Assembly (NCBI GenBank): GCA_037783415.1
Contig: JAZGTN010000236.1
Coordinates: forward strand, 1,364,001-1,428,000
Length of the DNA stretch: 64,000 bases
Reading direction: 5' to 3'
Source of the DNA: Leptasterias polaris
Taxonomy: Eukaryota; Echinodermata; Asteroidea; Forcipulatida; Asteriidae
Shown here one piece after another: positions 13,401 through 25,400 of the stretch; the stretch's first letter is position 1; each line of letters begins with the position of its first letter. The translations under genes were made by a program, and so were the position numbers. The notes beneath the pieces are model-generated. The model saw nothing but the letters and a program-made list of their open reading frames with translations. It had not been told where the DNA came from and ran no database searches.

Positions 13401-16400
13401 CCTGATGTTTCCTCTCATTACAAAACCATGTTTCCCTGATGCTTCCTCTCATTACATTACCTTGTTTCCCTGATGCTTGCTCTCAATACATAACCTTGTT
13501 TCCTTGCTGCTTCCTCTCAGTACATTACCTTGTTTCCTTGATGCTTCCTCTCAGTGCATTACCTTGTTTCCCTGATGCTTCCTCTCAGTGCATTACCTTG
13601 TTTCCTTGATGCTTCCTCTCAGTGCATTACCTTGTTTCCCTGATGCTTCCTCTCATTACATTACCTTGTTTCCTTGATGCTTCCTCTCAGTACATTACCT
13701 TGTTTCCCTGATGATTCCTCTCAATACATAACCTTGTTTCCCTGATGTTTCCTCTCAGTACATTACCTTGTTTCCTTGATGCTTCCTCTCAGTACATTAC
13801 CTTGTTTCCCTGATGTTTCCTCTCAATACATTACCTTGTTTCCCTGATGATTCCTCTCAATACATAACCTTGTTTCCCTGATGTTTCCTCTCAGTACATT
13901 ACCTTGTTTCCTTGATGCTTCCTCTCAGTACATTACCTTGTTTCCCTGATGTTTCCTCTCAGTACATTACCTTGTTTCCCTGATGTTTCCTCTCAATACA
14001 TTACCTTGTTTCCCTGATGATTCCTCTCAATACATAACCTTGTTTCCCTGATGTTTCCTCTCAATACATAACCTTGTTTCCCTGATGTTTCCTCTCAATA
14101 CATAACCTTGTTTCCCTGATGATTCCTCTCAATACATAACCTTGTTTCCCTGATGTTTCCTCTCAATACATAACCTTGTTTCCCTGATGTTTCCTCTCAA
14201 TACATAACCTTGTTTCCCTGATGTTTCCTCTCAATACATAACCTTGTTTCCCTGATGTTTCCTCTCAGTACATTACCTTGTTTCCTTGATGCTTCCTCTC
14301 ATTACATTACCTTGTTTCCCTGATGCTTCCTCTCAATACATAACCTTGTTTCCCTGATGTTTCCTCTCAATACATAACCTTGTTTCCCTGATGCTTCCTC
14401 TCCGTACGTTACCTTGTTTCCCTGATGCTTCCTCTCAGTGCATTACCTTGTTTCCTTGATGCTTCCTCTCCGTATGTTACCTTGTTTCCTTGATGCTTCC
14501 TCTCATTACATTACCTTGTTTCCCTGATGCTTGCTCTCAGTGCATTACCATGTTTCCTTGATGCTTCCTCTCATTACATTACCTTGTTTCCTTGATGCTT
14601 CCTCTCAGTGCATTACCTTGTTTCCTTGATGCTTCCTCTCAGTGCATTACCTTGTTTCCCTGATGCTTCCTCTCATTACATTACCTTGTTTCCTTGATGC
14701 TTCCTCTCAGTACATTACCTTGTTTCCTTGATGCTTCCTCTCAGTGCATTACCTTGTTTCCTTGATGCTTCCTCTCAGTACATTACCTTGTTTCCCTGAT
14801 GCTTCCTCTCAATACATAACCTTGTTTCCCTGATGTTTCCTCTCATTACAAAACCATGTTTCCCTGATGCTTCCTCTCATTACATTACCTTGTTTCCCTG
14901 ATGCTTGCTCTCAATACATAACCTTGTTTCCTTGCTGCTTCCTCTCAGTACATTACCTTGTTTCCTTGATGCTTCCTCTCAGTGCATTACCTTGTTTCCC
15001 TGATGCTTCCTCTCAGTGCATTACCTTGTTTCCTTGATGCTTCCTCTCAGTGCATTACCTTGTTTCCCTGATGCTTCCTCTCATTACATTACCTTGTTTC
15101 CTTGATGCTTCCTCTCAGTACATTACCTTGTTTCCCTGATGATTCCTCTCAATACATAACCTTGTTTCCCTGATGTTTCCTCTCAGTACATTACCTTGTT
15201 TCCTTGATGCTTCCTCTCAGTACATTACCTTGTTTCCCTGATGTTTCCTCTCAATACATTACCTTGTTTCCCTGATGATTCCTCTCAATACATAACCTTG
15301 TTTCCCTGATGTTTCCTCTCAGTACATTACCTTGTTTCCTTGATGCTTCCTCTCAGTACATTACCTTGTTTCCCTGATGTTTCCTCTCAGTACATTACCT
15401 TGTTTCCCTGATGTTTCCTCTCAATACATTACCTTGTTTCCCTGATGATTCCTCTCAATACATAACCTTGTTTCCCTGATGTTTCCTCTCAATACATAAC
15501 CTTGTTTCCCTGATGTTTCCTCTCAATACATAACCTTGTTTCCCTGATGATTCCTCTCAATACATAACCTTGTTTCCCTGATGTTTCCTCTCAATACATA
15601 ACCTTGTTTCCCTGATGTTTCCTCTCAATACATAACCTTGTTTCCCTGATGTTTCCTCTCAATACATAACCTTGTTTCCCTGATGTTTCCTCTCAGTACA
15701 TTACCTTGTTTCCTTGATGCTTCCTCTCATTACATTACCTTGTTTCCCTGATGCTTCCTCTCAATACATAACCTTGTTTCCCTGATGTTTCCTCTCAATA
15801 CATAACCTTGTTTCCCTGATGCTTCCTCTCCGTACGTTACCTTGTTTCCCTGATGCTTCCTCTCAGTGCATTACCTTGTTTCCTTGATGCTTCCTCTCCG
15901 TATGTTACCTTGTTTCCTTGATGCTTCCTCTCATTACATTACCTTGTTTCCCTGATGCTTGCTCTCAGTGCATTACCCTGTTTCCTTGATGCTTCCTCTC
16001 ATTACATTACCTTGTTTCCTTGATGCTTCCTCTCAGTGCATTACCTTGTTTCCTTGATGCTTCCTCTCAGTGCATTACCTTGTTTCCCTGATGCTTCCTC
16101 TCATTACATTACCTTGTTTCCTTGATGCTTCCTCTCAGTACATTACCTTGTTTCCCTGATGATTCCTCTCAATACATAACCTTGTTTCCCTGATGTTTCC
16201 TCTCAGTACATTACCTTGTTTCCTTGATGCTTCCTCTAAGTACATTACCTTGTTTCCCTGATGTTTCCTCTCAATACATTACCTTGTTTCCCTGATGATT
16301 CCTCTCAATACATAACCTTGTTTCCCTGATGTTTCCTCTCAATACATAACCTTGTTTCCTTGATGCTTCCTCTCCGTACGTTACCTTGTTTCCTTGATGC

Positions 16401-19400
16401 TTCCTCTCATTACATTACCTTGTTTCCCTGATGCTTGCTCTCAGTGCATTACCCTGTTTCCTTGATGCTTCCTCTCATTACATTACCTTGTTTCCTTGAT
16501 GCTTCCTCTCAGTGCATTACCTTGTTTCCTTGATGCTTCCTCTCAGTGCATTACCTTGTTTCCCTGATGCTTCCTCTCATTACATTACCTTGTTTCCTTG
16601 ATGCTTCCTCTCAGTACATTACCTTGTTTCCCTGATGATTCCTCTCAATACATTACCTTGTTTCCTTGATGCTTCCTCTCAGTACATTACCTTGTTTCCC
16701 TGATGTTTCCTCTCAATACATAACCTTGTTTCCCTGATGCTTCCTCTCAGTACATTACCTTGTTTCCCTGATGCTTGCTCTCAATACATAACCTTGTTTC
16801 CTTGATGCTTCCTCTCAGTACATTACCTTGTTTCCTTGATGCTTCCTCTCAGTACATTACCTTGTTTCCTTGATGCTTCTTCTCAGTGCATTACCTTGTT
16901 TCCCTGATGCTTCCTCTCATTACATTACCTTGTTTCCTTGATGCTTCCTCTCAGTACATTACCTTGTTTCCTTGATGCTTCCTCTCAGTGCATTACCTTG
17001 TTTCCTTGATGCTTCCTCTCAGTACATTACCTTGTTTCCCTGATGCTTCCTCTCAATACATAACCTTGTTTCCCTGATGTTTCCTCTCATTACAAAACCA
17101 TGTTTCCCTGATGCTTCCTCTCATTACATTACCTTGTTTCCCTGATGCTTGCTCTCAATACATAACCTTGTTTCCTTGCTGCTTCCTCTCAGTACATTAC
17201 CTTGTTTCCTTGATGCTTCCTCTCAGTGCATTACCTTGTTTCCCTGATGCTTCCTCTCAGTGCATTACCTTGTTTCCTTGATGCTTCCTCTCAGTGCATT
17301 ACCTTGTTTCCCTGATGCTTCCTCTCATTACATTACCTTGTTTCCTTGATGCTTCCTCTCAGTACATTACCTTGTTTCCCTGATGATTCCTCTCAATACA
17401 TAACCTTGTTTCCCTGATGTTTCCTCTCAGTACATTACCTTGTTTCCTTGATGCTTCCTCTCAGTACATTACCTTGTTTCCCTGATGTTTCCTCTCAATA
17501 CATTACCTTGTTTCCCTGATGATTCCTCTCAATACATAACCTTGTTTCCCTGATGTTTCCTCTCAGTACATTACCTTGTTTCCTTGATGCTTCCTCTCAG
17601 TACATTACCTTGTTTCCCTGATGTTTCCTCTCAGTACATTACCTTGTTTCCCTGATGTTTCCTCTCAATACATTACCTTGTTTCCCTGATGATTCCTCTC
17701 AATACATAACCTTGTTTCCCTGATGTTTCCTCTCAATACATAACCTTGTTTCCCTGATGTTTCCTCTCAATACATAACCTTGTTTCCCTGATGATTCCTC
17801 TCAATACATAACCTTGTTTCCCTGATGTTTCCTCTCAATACATAACCTTGTTTCCCTGATGTTTCCTCTCAATACATAACCTTGTTTCCCTGATGTTTCC
17901 TCTCAATACATAACCTTGTTTCCCTGATGTTTCCTCTCAGTACATTACCTTGTTTCCTTGATGCTTCCTCTCATTACATTACCTTGTTTCCCTGATGCTT
18001 CCTCTCAATACATAACCTTGTTTCCCTGATGTTTCCTCTCAATACATAACCTTGTTTCCCTGATGCTTCCTCTCCGTACGTTACCTTGTTTCCCTGATGC
18101 TTCCTCTCAGTGCATTACCTTGTTTCCTTGATGCTTCCTCTCCGTATGTTACCTTGTTTCCTTGATGCTTCCTCTCATTACATTACCTTGTTTCCCTGAT
18201 GCTTGCTCTCAGTGCATTACCCTGTTTCCTTGATGCTTCCTCTCATTACATTACCTTGTTTCCTTGATGCTTCCTCTCAGTGCATTACCTTGTTTCCTTG
18301 ATGCTTCCTCTCAGTGCATTACCTTGTTTCCCTGATGCTTCCTCTCATTACATTACCTTGTTTCCTTGATGCTTCCTCTCAGTACATTACCTTGTTTCCC
18401 TGATGATTCCTCTCAATACATAACCTTGTTTCCCTGATGTTTCCTCTCAGTACATTACCTTGTTTCCTTGATGCTTCCTCTAAGTACATTACCTTGTTTC
18501 CCTGATGTTTCCTCTCAATACATTACCTTGTTTCCCTGATGATTCCTCTCAATACATAACCTTGTTTCCCTGATGTTTCCTCTCAATACATAACCTTGTT
18601 TCCTTGATGCTTCCTCTCCGTACGTTACCTTGTTTCCTTGATGCTTCCTCTCATTACATTACCTTGTTTCCCTGATGCTTGCTCTCAGTGCATTACCCTG
18701 TTTCCTTGATGCTTCCTCTCATTACATTACCTTGTTTCCTTGATGCTTCCTCTCAGTGCATTACCTTGTTTCCTTGATGCTTCCTCTCAGTGCATTACCT
18801 TGTTTCCCTGATGCTTCCTCTCATTACATTACCTTGTTTCCTTGATGCTTCCTCTCAGTACATTACCTTGTTTCCCTGATGATTCCTCTCAGTGCATTAC
18901 CTTGTTTCCTTGATGCTTCCTCTCAGTACATTACCTTGTTTCCCTGATGCTTCCTCTCATTACATTACCTTGTTTCCCTGATGTTTCCTCTCAATACATA
19001 ACCTTGTTTCCCTGATGATTCCTCTCAGTGCATTACCTTGTTTCCTTGATGCTTCCTCTCAATACATTACCTTGTTTCCTTGATGCTTCCTCTCAGTACA
19101 TTACCTTGTTTCCCTGATGTTTCCTCTCAATACATAACCTTGTTTCCCTGATGCTTCCTCTCAGTACATTACCTTGTTTCCCTGATGCTTGCTCTCAATA
19201 CATAACCTTGTTTCCTTGATGCTTCCTCTCAGTACATTACCTTGTTTCCTTGATGCTTCCTCTCAGTACATTACCTTGTTTCCTTGATGCTTCTTCTCAG
19301 TGCATTACCTTGTTTCCCTGATGCTTCCTCTCATTACATTACCTTGTTTCCTTGATGCTTCCTCTCAGTACATTACCTTGTTTCCTTGATGCTTCCTCTC

Positions 19401-22400
19401 AGTGCATTACCTTGTTTCCTTGATGCTTCCTCTCAGTACATTACCTTGTTTCCCTGATGCTTCCTCTCATTACATTACCTTGTTTCCCTGATGCTTGCTC
19501 TCAATACATAACCTTGTTTCCTTGCTGCTTCCTCTCAGTACATTACCTTGTTTCCTTGATGCTTCCTCTCAGTACATTACCTTGTTTCCTAGATGCTTCC
19601 TCTCAGTGCATTACCTTGTTTCCCTGATGCTTCCTCTCATTACATTACCTTGTTTCCCTGATGCTTCCTCTCATTACATTACCTTGTTTCCCTGATGCTT
19701 CCTCTCATTACATAACCTTGTTTCCCTGATGCTTCCTCTCATTACATTACCTTGTTTCCCTGATGCTTCCTCTCATTACATAACCTTGTTTCCCTGATGC
19801 TTCCTCTCAATACATAACCTTGTTTCCCTGATGCTTCCTCTCATTACATTACCTTGTTTCCCTGATGCTTCCTCTCATTACATTACCTTGTTTCCCTGAT
19901 GCTTGCTCTCAATACATAACCTTGTTTCCTAGATGCTTCCTCTCAGTGCATTACCTTGTTTCCCTGATGCTTCCTCTCCGTACGTCACCTTGTTTCCTTG
20001 ATGCTTCCTCTCAGTACATTACCTTGTTTCCCTGATGCTTCCTCTCAGTGCATTACCTTGTTTCCCTGATGCTTCCTCTCAGTACATTACCTTGTTTCCA
20101 TGATGCTTCCTCTTATTACATTACCTTGTTTCCTTGATGCTTCCTCTCAGTGCATTACCTTGTTTCCTTGATGCTTCCTCTCAGTGCATTACCTTGTTTC
20201 CCTGATGCTTCCTCTCATTACATTACCTTGTTTCCTTGATGCTTCCTCTCAGTACATTACCTTGTTTCCCTGATGTTTCCTCTCAATACATTACCTTGTT
20301 TCCCTGATGATTCCTCTCAGTACATTACCTTGTTTCCTTGATGCTTCCTCTCAGTGCATTACCTTGTTTCCTTGATGCTTCCTCTCAGTACATTACCTTG
20401 TTTCCCTGATGATTCCTCTCAATACATAACCTTGTTTCCCTGATGCTTCCTCTCCGTACGTTACCTTGTTTCCTTGATGCTTCCTCTCATTACATTACCT
20501 TGTTTCCCTGATGCTTGCTCTCAGTGCATTACCCTGTTTCCTTGATGCTTCCTCTCATTAGATTACCTTGTTTCCCTGATGCTTCCTCTCAGTACAGTAC
20601 CTTGTTTCCTTGATGCTTGCTCTCAGTATAGTACCTTGATGCTTCCTCTCCTTCTACCGCCTTTCTACTTATTTCTCCTTATTCTAGTACAAAACTCATC
20701 TCTTGTATTTCTTCCACTTTGCCTTCACATTATGATTATTCCTTCTTCCTTACTAATCTGCTGTGCACCCCCCCCCCCCCACTCACACATACATACACAC
20801 ACACAATAAGACATGACTGGTTTTCAAGCAATCCAAAGATTATTTCGAGATATTAATTGATGTTTCACTTTATTTTTTATTGGCCAACTAAACACAGAGG
20901 CTTGGATGGATATGTACCTATTGTCCAGATCTTCAGTTCTAAACACTAATGTTGCTTCGATATTCAGTGAGGACTCTAGGCCAGCTTACATGCATCAGGT
21001 GAGACTGAATGTACATTGGTTCAAAAGAGAGTGTTTTCCCCCATTGTGTCTTAATGCTTTAATTAAATTAGTATAAGTCTGAAGTGTATATATATTTGGT
21101 TTGCGGTAACACCATGTGTATATCTACTTGCTAGGTAGATTTGTTCTTTGAGAACTTGTCTTGCTTTTTATTCTACTGCCGCGGAGTAGATTATTCGGAA
21201 TTCGGGAGACTTCTCAGTTCTGATGTGTATTCAACAGATATCATCTTCACCATTCAATAATAATAATAATAATAAAACAGTATTTATATAGCGCAATATG
21301 AATAAACATTCCTCAAAGCGCTTAACAGCAAAATGAAAAACATTAAGAAAACAAAAACTTGGAGTATATTTCCCAATTTAAGCCCACTAACAAATTAATA
21401 TAAAATTAGGCCAGACCAGCTGTTACCTAAATGAAATCATTAAAAAATACGTGCACCCAATAAAGCCTCGAATGCCAAACCTCAGAAGTCTTACTGTTTT
21501 CACTTAACAAACCTTTGTTCCTCTAATCTCTTGTCTGTCACTAGATACTTTGAGCAACAAATATCACCGTCTCGGTACTGAGATTCTTGAAGTCTTTGAG
21601 GAATGACAAACTAGTACCTAGTGTTTTTCATAAGGACCCATCTCTGACCGACACTGAAGAATTTTGGCGATCTATTAGGTAAGTTTTGTATCTGATGATG
21701 ATTTATATGTGAAACATTCTTTCAACAGAAATAGTATTTAGGTGCCATGTCAGCAAATGATGTTTGTATCATTATAGCGATGACAAATTTTGCACTGTAA
21801 ATCTATTGAAGAAATGGCGTTCAGTGCACATTTCACATTTCAGCCAGAGTTTCTCACCTTTTCGGCGCTCTATGATGCTTGGCTTACATCTTACCTTCAA
21901 GTTACTTTTTTGCAGGTCTCTGTCTCCCCATGAAGCCTACAGACACGCAGTGAAAAGCAACGTGCACCCTTTAGATATGAGTCAATTTCATCGTCTATTC
22001 AATGCAACAAGAATCCCTAAACCAACCAGGGATGAGTTGTTTTGTGACGTGACCAAACGTCATGTGCTGGTGATGTGCAGGGGTCATATGTATGTATTTG
22101 ATATTCTGGAAGAAGATGGTAAGTAAATAGATGAACAACTTCCCAAATGTTTTATAAATCTGTGGTTCAGACATCTGCTATGGAACCGGGGGTTCAATCA
22201 AATCAAAACCAAGTATGGGATTGTTTTCCACATGTCTCGGAATATAGGAGTACACTGCAGTGCTTATATCGAGCATCATCGTAAGACCGAAATAACAAGA
22301 ATGTAACCAAAAACTATCAAAAAAACTATTTAAAAAACTATAAAAGTGTAAGAATTATATCATTATATAGTCTCATATGTTAATCTTGCATGGCAGTAGC

Positions 22401-25400
22401 TTATTAGTATACTTACCCCTTGCACCAACTTCACTTGTGGCTACAGTCTAATATGGGCGCAACACTGCACATCATAAACTATTGGGATGATGACGACAGG
22501 TGAATTTGATCAATAGCAATCTATTTAGAAGAACATTGTCCTCATAACCTTGTTGTCTTTGTTCTCTTCAGGAAGTATTGTATCTGGGCAGAACATCCAA
22601 GGTCATCTTCAGTTTATTCTTAATCATTCTGCTGCCTCTCCACCACATGAACACCCTCTCGGCTTCTTGACCACACAAGACCGTGACATATGGACACATC
22701 TTCGGCAAACAATTGTAGAATTATCTAAAGGTACGTTATGCAATAATTCATTTTATCGCCTAAAAGATAGAATGCTTTATACGCAGGGAAGGCAGTATTC
22801 ATGTCACAGCGGCACGCATTTGCACGTGTTGTTTTATTATGGACAAACATTGACAACATACATGTACATGTAGGTGGGCTTGAAGGTTCACGTGCGTGCG
22901 CGGGCGCACTGTGTAAATTCTTACAAATCTAGGTCACAACAATTTCGCGGGCAGAAAACATTTTACTGTATATGTATTGGTAAAGAATATAATTGTGAAT
23001 GTGTTACAAATTATGTTATATAAAAAGTTTTGACAATGAGCCAATAATATGCGGTGCAGGGAAAATCAACCAATGGCTCCAATTCTTGCGTTGCTGGGGA
23101 CGCTTGAGCAAGCGGGAAAGTTGGGGGATAAATCACTTTCGTCATAGTCTTGTCTGTGAACGCATGGAAATAATTTGCAGCAATTATAAAAAAATTTCAA
23201 ATTCTCTTTGGAAATAGTGTTTAGTGTTTTAGAATTGGTGTTTACGAGTTGATATGACAGCTGAGCTGTGGACTATTTTTAGTTGTTCTTATGCCTACCT
23301 TGCCGGAGGATTTATTTAATTTTCGTGCGTTCTTTTCGGTCGACCATTGAACTCAATTTTGTCGGCTGGCATATACTGCTTGACTTGAGTGAGTGCTGTG
23401 CTGTCTATTGGGCCTACAACATATCGTAGTCTATCTATGATTTGGGGCGCCGCTGGTCGGAGCAGAGACGTCGCCACCTGACCCGGTGCGTTTGTGAAAG
23501 AGAGACGGCACAGGCAGAAACATGAAAGCCGTGCACCATCAAAAAATCAGTTTGGTGAACCAATTGGGACGGTGACGAACTCGCAGTTCGCTGGAATCCA
23601 ACAACAAGTTCTGCCAAAAACGAGCTAAGTTGAATTTATATTCTGGTTTTAGACACCACAAATAGAGCTGTTGTTTTCAAGCGTTCTTTATGGAAAAGAG
23701 TGGTTTAATTACTTTACTTGATGAGTAAACTATTATTCTGAGCCTGGCAAACTATGTTTGACTGTTGGGTTGGGTTGAATTCAAACACTCCACAATAACA
23801 AGCCGTTACTCATTAGGCATTTTAACTGGTTGCTGCTTTTTATTTTCTAGTGGTGCGTTTTGATTTATGCATTGATATTCATGGGGTTTATTTTCGCAAA
23901 CTTCATGGGCAATGACTTTGGTTTCTGCCCCGTCTTGTGTTTAGTTGTTAGTTCGTGATGTTTGCATTCTCTACACCAAGATATTCATTGCTCCAATTTA
24001 CAATGCATTGGCATAATCAGGGGAGTTTGGGTTGAAAATTAGTTTGTGCTTTTCAGCTTTAAAACAAATCAAGTTTTCTGTACTGGATAATGGCTTAAGT
24101 TTCTTATTTTAGGCAAAGGGCCATTTACTTTGGTCAGAAGCTATTTGTTTGGTTCGGCAAGTTCTATTCGTGCAAGTCATGGTTTTGAACTGAATCGTAT
24201 TCCTTCATGAGAAACTATTTCTTAGTTTCTTTGATGCATTTTACTTGCACCGTATATAATGATCTGAAACAACACTAATATCTAAAAAAAAAAAAAAAAA
24301 AATGTTTGTTAAAATTCAGGCATAGCGACGGCAGCCTCAGTTTTAACTGGGTGACTGCTAATCCGACCGGCTTTATTTTTTATTTTTTTTTATATATTTT
24401 TTTTTTAGAATGTGGTTTTGACTTTACTTTAAGTTGAGATTTTAGTACAACAGGGCCAAAGTGCCCAATGGAATGGTACAATAAATTGCGAGCGGTTGAG
24501 GTGGGACTGCAGCCCGGTGGCTTTTGGTCCCCGTGTGTTATTAATTTTGGGCGGTTGTGTGCCCATGGACGCGTGTGGGCGTTGAACTAATTTTTAGCCG
24601 GGTGCGTGTACTTGTTTGTGTGTGTTGACGTCCCTGCAGGTTCAAATGAAACATTTTGGATGGGGCAGATTACTCAATAAGTACAATATGTTATGTGGTC
24701 GATTTTGATGTTCTTCATTTAGAGTATGATTTATTTTAGATGTTAACTGTTTGTGGGAAGTTACGTGTGATATTGTCTTTCAACAAATGAAAGAAGTATA
24801 AATAATGCTTTGTGTTTCGTTAGCTTGTTTCTATACGCTTTACAGTGGAAGCGAGACTTTTGCTTGAAACTACAAAACTCCCATTATTTACAAAAACAAA
24901 TTATGTTGATTATTTGCTACGACCCGTGAATAAAGCCCATCATAGTAAACAAAATATTTTATGTTTCATTGCCAAGTTCTACATAAAGGCCTACCCTTGA
25001 TGGAATACAGTTTTCACATGGAAGAACAATCTTCTTTTATTGTGATACATGCATGTTACTAAAGATCACGTCTGTATTATTAGTAAGATCCCATTGGGCA
25101 TGTTGGGATAGCTGATCTGTTGGAATAGGGTCATTTTCAAAATAAGTTTAAGTAAGTCAGACGGCAAGTTTATCGATCTGATGTTGAAGTTTGTGACTGA
25201 TAATGCGTTTAATTACTATTTTAGTTACATTTAGTGTCGACTTCAACCCGGTTCAATACAAGCCCGTAATTGAATCAATTGGTTTTTATAGTAAAATTTG
25301 TTCGAATTTCCAGGACATTTCCTACTGTAACACAGGATTTAATGCTGACAATGATGATGTGGCTCATACTTAATCATGAGTTGGTTGCTGTCGTGAGCCA

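Larger units (their letters stand above)
2078..20650 (+). repeat. 34-bp tandem array of roughly 530 units in CPT2-like intron 2
   Basis: Monomer is CATTACCTTGTTTCC(C/T)TGA plus TGCTTCCTCTCAGT(G/A), strongly pyrimidine-rich on the sense strand. Variants change the spacer (AGTGC, AGTAC, ATTAC, AATAC, CCGTACG) and one base of GCTTCC (GTTTCC, GATTCC). Register is nearly perfect: marker variants recur at whole multiples of 34 bp. The array fills almost all of the 18,966-bp intron between exons 1872-1931 and 20898-20998. It has no spacers, so it is not CRISPR-like, and its open frames are spurious because 34 is not a multiple of three. Confidence 0.97.

Noticed and set aside
2078..20650. Open frames inside the 34-bp array (up to 126 codons, peptides like LPCFPDASSQYITLFP) as a repeat protein
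   Set aside because: The unit is 34 bp, so the frame shifts every monomer, and most monomers carry TGA or TAA. Only local variants such as TAGATG keep a frame open. The array is intronic.
2078..20650. CRISPR-like array
   Set aside because: Units are contiguous with no unique spacers, and the setting is a spliced eukaryotic gene.
21553..21554. Alternative acceptor AG that would skip the exon 4 TGA
   Set aside because: It would need a phase-1 donor, but the upstream exon ends in phase 0 and no nearby phase-1 GT is suitable.
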